The notes beneath the pieces were generated by a model. It worked only from the letters and a program-made list of their open reading frames with translations, was not told the DNA's origin and made no database searches. This document shows, one piece after another, positions 1-6,184 of a DNA stretch of 7,633 nucleotides; the stretch's first letter is position 1; every line of letters begins with the position of its first letter. Source of the DNA: Pseudomonadota bacterium (GTDB taxonomy: Bacteria; Pseudomonadota; Alphaproteobacteria; Rhizobiales; Hyphomicrobiaceae). The stretch is taken from assembly GCA_021813195.1 (NCBI GenBank), contig JAKALI010000178.1, forward strand, positions 1 through 7,633, read 5' to 3'. The translations under genes were made by a program, and so were the position numbers.

Positions 1-2
1 AG

Positions 3-398
3 GCGCTCGGGTTCGTGCCCGCAGGAGCCATTCGGCCGATCGATTCGGGCAAGCGCAGCAAAGCAGAGCTTGTGGCCTTGGGGCTAACGGGATCTGTTGT
101 CTACGCCCTCGTCGTGGGCGACCAGTTCAAGAAGTGTGGGGACACCGGACGCAAGGCCGCCACGCTGAAGACACGCATGAGAGGTTGCGCCTACACGATC
201 AACAAGATCATTTCCGGCGACCTCGTTGGTCCATTCACGGAGAACTTCAAGCGCCTGGCGCCACTGGCGATCAAAGAGGGCCAGACCATTCACGTGTGGG
301 CGAGAGAAGCGAGTTCGAGTGATTGCAGGCGTCTCCAGAGAGAGCTGAACCACAAGTACGACACCATTCGGACCGGGTGGGCGAACAGGCTTGAATAA
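3..398 (+). CDS. GIY-YIG-like protein, 5' end outside the window
   Basis: The frame is open to the left edge, so the gene probably begins upstream. The GTG at 15 is only the first in-window start codon. Counting from that GTG, the protein has a VVY motif at 28-30, followed about ten residues later by KKCGDTG (39-45). Then come a Leu and an Arg (L51, R54), a late Glu in QREL (E110) and W122/N124 near the C-terminus. This order fits the GIY-YIG fold: GIY strand, YIG strand, conserved Arg, metal-binding Glu. The signature itself is altered (VVY...KCG), so nuclease activity is uncertain. Known members cut DNA with a divalent metal; some are stand-alone proteins in mobile or defence regions. The protein ends in TAA, 64 nt before the next gene on the same strand. 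No signal peptide or membrane segment is visible in the part present. Confidence 0.55.
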   Translation, partial: ALGFVPAGAIRPIDSGKRSKAELVALGLTGSVVYALVVGDQFKKCGDTGRKAATLKTRMRGCAYTINKIISGDLVGPFTENFKRLAPLAIKEGQTIHVWAREASSSDCRRLQRELNHKYDTIRTGWANRLE

Positions 399-462
399 CA
401 TCTCGTCTTGAGGCAGTGCGTAAATCGACCCGATCAGCGCGGGCCGCGTTCAGGAGGGCAAC

Positions 463-672
463 ATGTTTGAACCGATGACTCAAGCGAGAGGGCTGGATCT
501 CATTGACGCCACGCTGCTCGAACTCGACACAGCTCCTCACGAGTTGCACATGGAGCTGCTCGACGAACTGATCAATAGAGCGCTCGACTACAAGGATCAG
601 CGAACGGACGACATGGCGGAGGCTGAGGAGTACAGTCGATCGGCGGGATCTTCAAGGCGAGGAACGAGATGA
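463..672 (+). CDS. Small hypothetical protein (69 aa)
   Basis: I do not recognise this family. The start is well supported: a perfect AGGAGG at 452-457 sits 5 nt before the ATG, the best ribosome binding site in the window. Residues 10-46 are rich in Leu, Asp and Glu and look like two amphipathic helices. The last 25 residues are polar, with Ser and Arg, and probably disordered. There are no Cys, signal peptide or membrane segments. It follows the GIY-YIG-like gene on the same strand by 64 nt. Its TGA overlaps an ATG (ATGA, 669-672) that opens a 39-codon frame ending at 788, which I do not consider convincing. Small acidic helical proteins next to nuclease-like genes can be antitoxins or inhibitors, but nothing here proves that role. 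Confidence 0.5.
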   Translation: MFEPMTQARGLDLIDATLLELDTAPHELHMELLDELINRALDYKDQRTDDMAEAEEYSRSAGSSRRGTR

Positions 673-808
673 GGGCGGCGTGTGCTCTCACCAAAGGCCT
701 AGAAGACCGAGGGTCAGCTGGGGCGCCATGCTTCGGCGGCATGCACCAGCAATCACTCTGGTTTTGCCCGCACTTGTCGCAAGTCTGACGAGGGCAGGAC
801 AATAGCTA

Positions 809-1543
809 ATGCGCCCAACACCATCTGAGTCGGAAGTTCTAGCTGCGTTGAAGACCTTTGCGGAACTGGTCGGCGAGGCGACTCAGTTTTGGTACTCAGC
901 CGCCGCGCTCAACGAGGCGGCGATCGTTGACCCCAAGCTCTTTCAAGCACTGCAAACCGGTGCCGGTTTCTGGAACACCGTCCGAGGTGGTCTGGAGATG
1001 CACGCAATTGTGGCCGTCGGGCGAATTCTCGGCGAGCGCGGCGAAAACGCGAGGAACATCGACTGGTTCCGTGAGGTCATTCTGAACGGGAGTGCGCACC
1101 TCAGCCCTTCCGCACATGAAGCACGAAAGTGCAATGCGGCCAGTGGCAGAGAATCAGAAGGATTTCTCCCGAGGGACATCGATCGACTCAGGTTCTTGGT
1201 GAAGAAGTACAAGGGCGTCTACCAGGATCAATTCAGAGACATCCGCAATTCGATCGCAGCGCATTCTGGCGGACTGACGGCTGCGGAACGCGAAGTGATC
1301 TATGGGAAGACTCGTATCCGAGACTTTGAGAGGGCACTCCGTTTCCTCAACGGCCTCCATGATGCGGTGTGGCAGATGTATTACAACGGCCGGCGGTTTG
1401 GACTGCGCTCTTCACCTGCGTCCGTCCGCCGGCTTGCTCGGACGGATATTTCGACGTTGGATCGTGCGAAGAATATCGAGTTCACCGTCATCGAGGCACG
1501 GAAGGCATTGGCGATTTACTTGCAGGGTGCGTCATCGCAGTGA
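809..1543 (+). CDS. AbiU2-like HEPN domain protein
   Basis: This 244-aa, largely helical protein resembles the AbiU2-like HEPN family. Early features are an aromatic WYSAAALNE stretch (28-36), a Phe-Trp pair (F54, W55) and a conserved-looking GRILGE helix (71-76). The key motif is FRDIRNSIAAHS (142-153), which supplies R146, N147 and H152. It matches the R-N-x4-H (R-x4-6-H) signature of HEPN ribonucleases. HEPN proteins of toxin-antitoxin and abortive-infection systems cleave RNA, and AbiU is a lactococcal phage-resistance locus; activity of this protein is inferred. The first ATG is used, with a weak AGGA at 796-799. A possible promoter (TTGTCG 774-779, 18-bp spacer, GACAAT 798-803) would start transcription close to the ATG. 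No cognate antitoxin gene is obvious directly beside it. The gene converges on a second HEPN-like gene at 1700. Confidence 0.75.
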   Translation: MRPTPSESEVLAALKTFAELVGEATQFWYSAAALNEAAIVDPKLFQALQTGAGFWNTVRGGLEMHAIVAVGRILGERGENARNIDWFREVILNGSAHLSPSAHEARKCNAASGRESEGFLPRDIDRLRFLVKKYKGVYQDQFRDIRNSIAAHSGGLTAAEREVIYGKTRIRDFERALRFLNGLHDAVWQMYYNGRRFGLRSSPASVRRLARTDISTLDRAKNIEFTVIEARKALAIYLQGASSQ

Positions 1544-1629
1544 GGGCGCCGGTTGAGCGAGGGCAGCGGGAGTGCACCTTCGTCTGGAAGGCGGAGAGCA
1601 TGGCCGTAAGATCGTTCCTCGGTCAAGAT

Positions 1630-1656
1630 GGCCGAAGGTCAAGACGTGCTTCGGCC
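1630..1656. terminator. Hairpin between convergent genes, likely bidirectional terminator
   Basis: GGCCGAAG (1630-1637) and CTTCGGCC (1649-1656) form a perfect 8-bp stem with an 11-nt loop. GGTC (1621-1624) and GACC (1657-1660) could add an outer stem with a bulge. The hairpin lies in the 156-nt gap between the ends of two convergent genes (1543 and 1700), where a shared terminator is expected. There is no T-tract on either side, so it is not a textbook intrinsic terminator; it may instead block read-through or stabilise 3' ends. The octamer GGTCAAGA occurs twice here (1621-1628, 1637-1644). Confidence 0.45.
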
Positions 1657-1699
1657 GACCTCCGATCCTGTGGACTTCAAGATCCGGTGCGACTGCCTT

Positions 1700-2311
1700 T
1701 CAGTTGCCGTCGATAAACACGTCCTCAAAAACGAACTGGAACTCGTCCCAGACCGACGTCCCTGGCGCCGACCGCACGTCCGCCAGGTAGCGACCGACGG
1801 CCCGCTCGAAGTCGTCAAGAAGCCGCGTCGGGTTCACTTCCAGGCTCGGCTGGTTGAGGATCACTCTTGTCTTGAAATACGGCTCGGTCGGCGTGCCTTC
1901 GAAGCCGCCGTGGCAAACGGCGAACCCATGCGCGAGGCCGTGGCGGAAGTGCTTCCACATGACCTCTGCGTTAGAAACTCCGGGGATGTCATCGCGGGCG
2001 AACTCCGGCGACATGTAATTCCGCACGAAGGAATGAAATCGCTGCGCGTTCTTATCGCGGCCGGTGGCGTTGCGACCCATCAGAAATTTTCCGCAAGCTT
2101 CGATTGCACAGCAAAGAGATACGCCGAAGATCAGAAGCGCTGAGGACTCCGCTCCAGGCACGTCAAGCTCCCTCGTCAGGATGCGCCGCAGTGGATGGAG
2201 CGCTACGTAGCGCACGCGCTTCTCGAAGTACGCGACGCGCTCGTCTGGCGGCAGCAGGTGCAGCTTGCCGCGGTCGTAATCCAGCCAGCCCCTGAGGTCG
2301 CTCGCTTTCAT
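1700..2311 (-). CDS. HEPN-like hypothetical protein
   Basis: A 203-aa protein from the ATG at 2311; the frame also allows a TTG start at 2350 (216 aa), preceded by GAAGG but otherwise unsupported. The central motif is FRHGLAHGF (122-130), giving R123 and H128 in an R-x4-H arrangement. It lies after a helical, Cys-containing stretch (SLCCAIEACGKFLMGR, 65-80). The pattern of long helices with a conserved R-x4-H suits a HEPN fold, but the match is less specific than for the AbiU2-like protein. I cannot name the family. No signal peptide is present. The gene lies downstream of the protease gene on the same strand, with 176 nt between the stop and this ATG, so it may be the third gene of one transcription unit or have its own promoter. 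If it is a HEPN RNase, it is a candidate effector for the ATPase-protease pair (inference). Confidence 0.6.
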   Translation of the reverse strand: MKASDLRGWLDYDRGKLHLLPPDERVAYFEKRVRYVALHPLRRILTRELDVPGAESSALLIFGVSLCCAIEACGKFLMGRNATGRDKNAQRFHSFVRNYMSPEFARDDIPGVSNAEVMWKHFRHGLAHGFAVCHGGFEGTPTEPYFKTRVILNQPSLEVNPTRLLDDFERAVGRYLADVRSAPGTSVWDEFQFVFEDVFIDGN

Positions 2312-2487
2312 CGCATGGCGATCATGGCGCAGACCAGGGGGCAATTCCAAGACCTTCAGCGAGAGCCACGTAGCCGAAGGCGAACATCAGTAAGCGTCGT
2401 CAAATTGCCAAGAGAATTCGCGCGCCTGGATGGCTCTACTCGGCCGATTGTCGAATCAAGAGTCGTCGCATTGCGTCCGGAAAATCG

Positions 2488-4746
2488 TTATCGGCGCGTC
2501 CGGATCGGCAGCTGAATCACAGGCCGAAGCGGTTCGAGGTGCGTGCGGTATCGATTGAACGTTCGATTGTACAAATCACGCGAGTCGTTCTTGATGGTCA
2601 CAACGAGCGCATAGGGAATCGACGGCGCCGACTGGTCACCCATGCCGCCACGGCGAGCGTTGTAGTGAATGTCGAATACAGGGTTCACTAAGCTCGATGC
2701 TCGCAGCCGAGACTCCGCTTTTCGGCATGACTCCCACTTGTGCGCGTCGCGACGAAGCTCTTCCTCCGTGAGGTAGCCGTCCGATTGGAAGAAGGACTTC
2801 GTAACAGGATTCTTCGAGCGTCCCTTCGGTGTCTCGCGGAGCTTACCCATGTGTGGCCGAAACGTCACGTCGAGGCCTGCGCGCGTGTAGTTCATGGGAT
2901 CCTGCGGGTCAGTCGGTGTCGCATAGCAGAACGTCGCTGCGATCGTGACCATGCCGGATAGATCGGCCGGGACCGGGATGCGAGCTCGCAGGTATTTACC
3001 GGGCTCCAATATCCCCTGATAGAGCACATGGACTTGGCCGTCCTCGCACAAGACCAAGTCTTCGACGCTGTGAGACACGCGTCCCCAGCCAACCTCGCGA
3101 GTGTCGTGCTGGAGAGGATCGCTGTGATGAATCATCAGCGCCTTGACGCCGAGCGCTTTGACGGCGCTGCCTAGGTGAGTCCGAATACCTATTGCCGTTC
3201 TCAGAGCGAGCGGCGATGAAAAACTCGTACCCTTCACGCCGATCGATCGCCCGGCCTTCGCGGAGTCGAGCACTTGAAATAGATGCCCGTCCGAGCCGCC
3301 AAAAGTGAGCACGTCTGGTTTGACGATGCCGGGGCTTCTGCCCGGCCCTATCGAGCTGTAACCTGCGCGCTTCCAGTCGTTCGACACCTTGTCGCACGCT
3401 CCGACCGCGAGAACATTCACGCCGTCTGACGGCGCCTGGATGCGCGCATTTCCCGAGTCCCAGTCATTGCCGCCGCTGTTGCCAGCGGCGACCGTGACGA
3501 GCGTCTGACCGCCCGAAAACAGTTCATCGAGCGCGGCGGTCCAAACATGCACCTCGTCGTCTTCAATGGGCAGATCAGGCCCCAAACTCAGATTCACGAA
3601 ATCAAACGATCGCTGCGAGAGAATACTGGTGATCCTATTCAGGAGTTCGAAGTAGTGTCCCTGCGGGTCCGTCATCGTGGCGGCGTCGAGTACGCGAAAG
3701 TGTTCGACCGCCGCGTACGGAATGGGAGGGATGACGCCCTCCTCCAAGTGACCAAATAAGAGCGCCGACGTCACGCCGGTTCCGTGTGACTTGTCAGCCA
3801 AGGGCCCGACACCGTGCGCCTTCTTCGCGGCCAAATATGCCGGCGGGATGATGCCGCTTTCCACTCCGCCATCGAAGATGGCCACTCGCAAATCTTTGTT
3901 CATGGGTTCGCCGCTCGGCAAATTCACGGTGAAACCAGTGCTGTGTGAACGTGTCGCGCTCGGCACGCCAGGCGTTAGGTCGCGTAAGCGAGGCATCTCG
4001 CGCGCGACGCGAAGGAAGCCAAACTGCGCCATCTGCAGATGGACTTCCCTTCGCGCGCGCACTGGCAGGAAACAAAGGTGCTGGACCTCAATGCGCGCGT
4101 CCAGGTTGACGCTGACGTCCAACGATCGCATGTACTCGCGGAAGCCTTCGACGACGTGGTCTTCGTTGCTGTGTAAGACCACTTCCAGCAAGGGTACGGT
4201 CGCATCTGATCGCATCGGCTTTAGCCGCTCGCGCGACGTCGGCAGCCGAATCGTTTCGATCTGACGCAGCTCCAGTTCATTCTCGCTGCTACCTGTCCAT
4301 TGACGAATATTCTTGGCCCAGTCACGAAACGTGTCCTTAGTGCCGACAACGAACAACTCAGCGGTCGCCGCCGGTGCTGGCGGCTTCCGTGCCGCCGTCA
4401 CGCCGGCTTTAGTCACGGAGCGCTCGGCCACTTTTCGAGGAGTAATGGTCACGGGCTTGCTGCCGATCGCCTCCACGCCGGCCTGTCGAAGCAGACCGGT
4501 AGGGAAGAACGTCTTCGCGATATACGCCGGGTGCAACGTCACTGACGCGACGACCTCGCCGCGCGGGCAGGCCATCTCTGGGAGGCGGTCGATTTGCTCG
4601 GACGTGGCTTGGAGCAGGGGGGCGAGACTGGCTTGTGCCTCGCTGAATTGGTACGGATGGACCTTGTTCATTGGTCGACCGCCCATTGAGATTCGTTCGG
4701 TTAGCCGCTCACCGTACCCGAGCAAGTAGTTGCGCGTCTCTGCCAT
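2488..4746 (-). CDS. S8 family subtilisin-like serine protease
   Basis: A 752-aa protease with a complete subtilase triad: D292 in VAIFDGG (288-294), H321 in SHGTG (320-324) and S508 in GTSFSSP (506-512). The oxyanion Asn is N423 in AAGNSGG (420-426). The catalytic domain spans roughly 285-545. It is preceded by about 280 residues that are not a secretion prodomain, including an Ala/Pro-rich linker near 116-130, and followed by about 200 residues of unknown fold. No signal peptide or membrane segment is visible, so it should act in the cytoplasm, unlike most secreted S8 enzymes. I chose the ATG at 4746 because GAGG (4755-4758) lies 8 nt upstream; a longer frame to 4806 would overlap the ATPase gene. 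Only 5 nt separate it from the ATPase stop codon, and the ribosome binding site abuts that stop, indicating coupled translation. The ATPase is its likely partner. Confidence 0.93.
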   Translation of the reverse strand: MAETRNYLLGYGERLTERISMGGRPMNKVHPYQFSEAQASLAPLLQATSEQIDRLPEMACPRGEVVASVTLHPAYIAKTFFPTGLLRQAGVEAIGSKPVTITPRKVAERSVTKAGVTAARKPPAPAATAELFVVGTKDTFRDWAKNIRQWTGSSENELELRQIETIRLPTSRERLKPMRSDATVPLLEVVLHSNEDHVVEGFREYMRSLDVSVNLDARIEVQHLCFLPVRARREVHLQMAQFGFLRVAREMPRLRDLTPGVPSATRSHSTGFTVNLPSGEPMNKDLRVAIFDGGVESGIIPPAYLAAKKAHGVGPLADKSHGTGVTSALLFGHLEEGVIPPIPYAAVEHFRVLDAATMTDPQGHYFELLNRITSILSQRSFDFVNLSLGPDLPIEDDEVHVWTAALDELFSGGQTLVTVAAGNSGGNDWDSGNARIQAPSDGVNVLAVGACDKVSNDWKRAGYSSIGPGRSPGIVKPDVLTFGGSDGHLFQVLDSAKAGRSIGVKGTSFSSPLALRTAIGIRTHLGSAVKALGVKALMIHHSDPLQHDTREVGWGRVSHSVEDLVLCEDGQVHVLYQGILEPGKYLRARIPVPADLSGMVTIAATFCYATPTDPQDPMNYTRAGLDVTFRPHMGKLRETPKGRSKNPVTKSFFQSDGYLTEEELRRDAHKWESCRKAESRLRASSLVNPVFDIHYNARRGGMGDQSAPSIPYALVVTIKNDSRDLYNRTFNRYRTHLEPLRPVIQLPIRTRR

Positions 4747-4751
4747 GACCG

Positions 4752-5879
4752 TTACCTCGATAGTTGTTGGTGCTTCCGAATCGTGTCGCGGCTGACGCCG
4801 GTCCATTCCTGAACTTCGCGCTGCGACGATCCCATCGCCATAAGGGTCATCGCCAGATCAATTTTTTCTCGGCGGGGCAGGGTCGCCGCCCGGTAGCCAA
4901 CGAGCGACTTCAGCCGCTCCTCAAAAGATTCGCCTTTGACAACCGATTGCCGTTTCGCGCGCGTGATATCGCGCTCGATATCGGCGTACGACGCGCCCTT
5001 GAAAGCCCGCGTTAGAATTGGCAGCCATTTCTTGCTGATCGGCGCATCACCAATGTATTGAAGGACAGCGCGTCCTACTTCAGCGGCGGTCGGCATGGGG
5101 AACGTCACGACATGCTCAAATCGACGCCACACGGCCGGATCCAATAACTCGTCGTGGTTAGTGGCCGCGATCAAGAGTCCGGTCGACGGCCAGTTGTCGA
5201 TCTCCTGCAGCAGCACCGTCACCAGTCGCTTCAGTTCGCCGACTTCGACCGCATCGTCTCGGCGTTTAGCTATGGCGTCGAACTCGTCGAGCAGAAAGAC
5301 GCACGATACGCCCTTCGCAAAATCGAGCACATTCCGGACGTTGTTGCCCGTGCGACCCAAGAAACTGCTCATGACGGCCGAGAGGTCGAGTGTGACGAGC
5401 GGTCGATGAAGTTGCTGGGCAATCCAGCGCGCCGCGAGCGTCTTGCCGACGCCAGGTGCGCCCGTGAAGAGCGCGGTGCGTGACGGCTGCAAACCGGCTT
5501 TCCGGAGAGCCTCTTCGTGTTCACGTTCATAGACGAGTTCACTCAGCTTCGTCGTGACTTCGTAGGACCATTCCGGTGGATGGGTCAGGCGCACCGGGTT
5601 CTCGACCCTGGCGAGTGACAGTCGCGAATCCAGATCAACTGGCATTGCTTCAACGACCGATCCGCCGCGCAGGACCCCTCCGCCCTGTGTCGAAGTCGTC
5701 GGTTCAACCTGGCGAGCGAGCGCGGACAGTTCATTCGCCAGCGCCGGCGCGCCGGTCTTGTACCGCCGTGAGAGTCTGCGCACGAACATCTGAATGTCCG
5801 CGGGGCTCGCCGTCACGGCCAAGCGAGCCAACTGGAGCAAGTCTCGCTGTATTCTATTCAACTGGTCCGATTTTGTCAT
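4752..5879 (-). CDS. AAA+ ATPase with C-terminal helix-turn-helix, subtilase partner
   Basis: A 375-aa protein from the ATG at 5879 (a TTG at 5897 lacks a ribosome binding site). Residues 1-60 are helical, followed by a Gly-rich linker. The AAA+ core has Walker A GAPGVGKT (140-147), Walker B VFLLDEFD (194-201), sensor-1 N241 in AATN, candidate Arg fingers R252/R253 and a sensor-2-like helix near 295-310. SSFLGRTGNNVR (171-182) aligns with the classical-AAA pore loop, F173-L174-G175 replacing the usual Tyr-Val-Gly. This suggests substrate threading rather than simple switching. Residues 341-375 form a helix-turn-helix (REVQEWTGVSRDTIRKH, 354-370) that may bind DNA. The protein is probably cytoplasmic and oligomeric. 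The next gene, 5 nt away, is an intracellular subtilase, so the pair may form an ATP-dependent protease. The HTH could also repress the gene's own promoter, which carries an inverted repeat. Confidence 0.92.
   Translation of the reverse strand: MTKSDQLNRIQRDLLQLARLAVTASPADIQMFVRRLSRRYKTGAPALANELSALARQVEPTTSTQGGGVLRGGSVVEAMPVDLDSRLSLARVENPVRLTHPPEWSYEVTTKLSELVYEREHEEALRKAGLQPSRTALFTGAPGVGKTLAARWIAQQLHRPLVTLDLSAVMSSFLGRTGNNVRNVLDFAKGVSCVFLLDEFDAIAKRRDDAVEVGELKRLVTVLLQEIDNWPSTGLLIAATNHDELLDPAVWRRFEHVVTFPMPTAAEVGRAVLQYIGDAPISKKWLPILTRAFKGASYADIERDITRAKRQSVVKGESFEERLKSLVGYRAATLPRREKIDLAMTLMAMGSSQREVQEWTGVSRDTIRKHQQLSR
4755..4758 (-). promoter_or_regulatory. Ribosome binding site coupling ATPase and protease genes
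   Basis: GAGG on the minus strand lies 8 nt before the protease ATG (4746), within the last codons of the ATPase gene and immediately before its TAA (4752-4754). It decides the protease start and implies that ribosomes finishing the ATPase re-initiate on the protease. Confidence 0.7.
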
Positions 5880-5908
5880 TTTATCCAATAAATACAAGGT
5901 GTTTATGT

Positions 5909-5946
5909 GTGGACTAGTTATACCACAATGACTCTAACTGGTCCAC
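5909..5946. promoter_or_regulatory. Inverted repeat over the promoter, candidate operator
   Basis: GTGGACTAGTTA (5909-5920) and TAACTGGTCCAC (5935-5946) are inverted copies matching at 11 of 12 positions, with a 14-bp spacer. The arms cover the -10 and -35 elements, so a bound dimer would block RNA polymerase. Candidate binders are the HTH at the end of the AAA+ protein or the multi-HTH regulator at 6185-6757. A further GACTC/GAGTC pair (5930-5934, 5950-5954) overlaps one arm. Confidence 0.55.
5917..5945 (-). promoter_or_regulatory. Promoter of the ATPase-protease genes
   Basis: On the minus strand, TGGACC (5940-5945) and TATAAC (5917-5922) are spaced by 17 bp. The -10 is preceded by TGG, making an extended -10 (TGGTATAAC). 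Transcription would begin near 5910, about 30 nt before the ATPase ATG at 5879. Matches to the sigma-70 consensus are 4/6 (-35) and 5/6 (-10). The region is AT-richer than the flanking genes. Confidence 0.6.
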
Positions 5947-5951
5947 TTTGA

Positions 5952-6033
5952 GTCGTTCTGCGTAACTGGGCATCTTTGCTGGGGAAAGACCGCACGCCAG
6001 CGCACGTGCACAGGCACGATTTTGCAGAACGAC
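5952..6033. repeat. 10-bp inverted repeat flanking a 62-bp spacer
   Basis: GTCGTTCTGC (5952-5961) and GCAGAACGAC (6024-6033) are perfect inverted copies. The spacer holds no gene but includes a small hairpin, CGTGC-ACAG-GCACG (6005-6018), followed by ATTTTG. It lies between the ATPase promoter and the tRNA remnant. It could be a recombination arm-site pair, a regulatory site or chance. Confidence 0.35.
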
Positions 6034-6078
6034 ACCGCCGATGATTCGGCTGATTCGTTCGATTTTCTAAGGTTTTAT

Positions 6079-6123
6079 TGGCGGGCGGGGCTCGAACCCC
6101 GCGACCTCCGGCGTGACAGACCG
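6079..6123 (-). pseudogene. 3'-half tRNA-Asp(GTC) remnant, candidate attachment site
   Basis: Read on the minus strand, this starts in the anticodon stem, with CGGT, then the loop CTGTCAC (anticodon GTC) and stem GCCGG. It continues through a T-arm with GGTTCGAG and ends in CCCGCCCGCCA. No D-arm or 5' acceptor strand lies upstream, so it is not a working tRNA. The T-arm has one more G than expected, and the stretch from T-loop to CCA is about 5 nt short, so the 3' end has also decayed. Fragments running from the anticodon to the 3' end of a tRNA are the usual scar left by tyrosine integrases. By orientation, the intact tRNA-Asp would lie to the right, beyond the window. Confidence 0.6.
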
Positions 6124-6184
6124 AAGGGCTCGCGCAGTTTCAGCAGTCCTGGGCGACCGGCTCGTGGCCACGATGGGGACCCCG

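Noticed and set aside
669..788. 39-codon frame opening at the ATGA overlap with the 463-672 gene
   Set aside because: The overlap is suggestive, but the peptide has no recognisable pattern and no ribosome binding site of its own.
1628..2143. 171-codon + strand open frame
   Set aside because: It lies antisense to the HEPN-like gene, has no ribosome binding site and reads as low-complexity Arg/Ala sequence typical of shadows in GC-rich DNA.
2473..2504. Direct repeat GCGTCCGGA (2473-2481 and 2496-2504) around the protease stop codon
   Set aside because: Nine bases, only two copies and no associated element; probably chance in GC-rich sequence.
3791..4264. 157-codon + strand open frame
   Set aside because: It is wholly antisense to the protease gene, whose catalytic motifs establish the coding strand.
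6163..6183. CGTGGCCACG palindrome and GGGGACCCC just after the regulator gene
   Set aside because: Considered as a terminator, but the stems are short or self-complementary with almost no loop and lack a T-tract.
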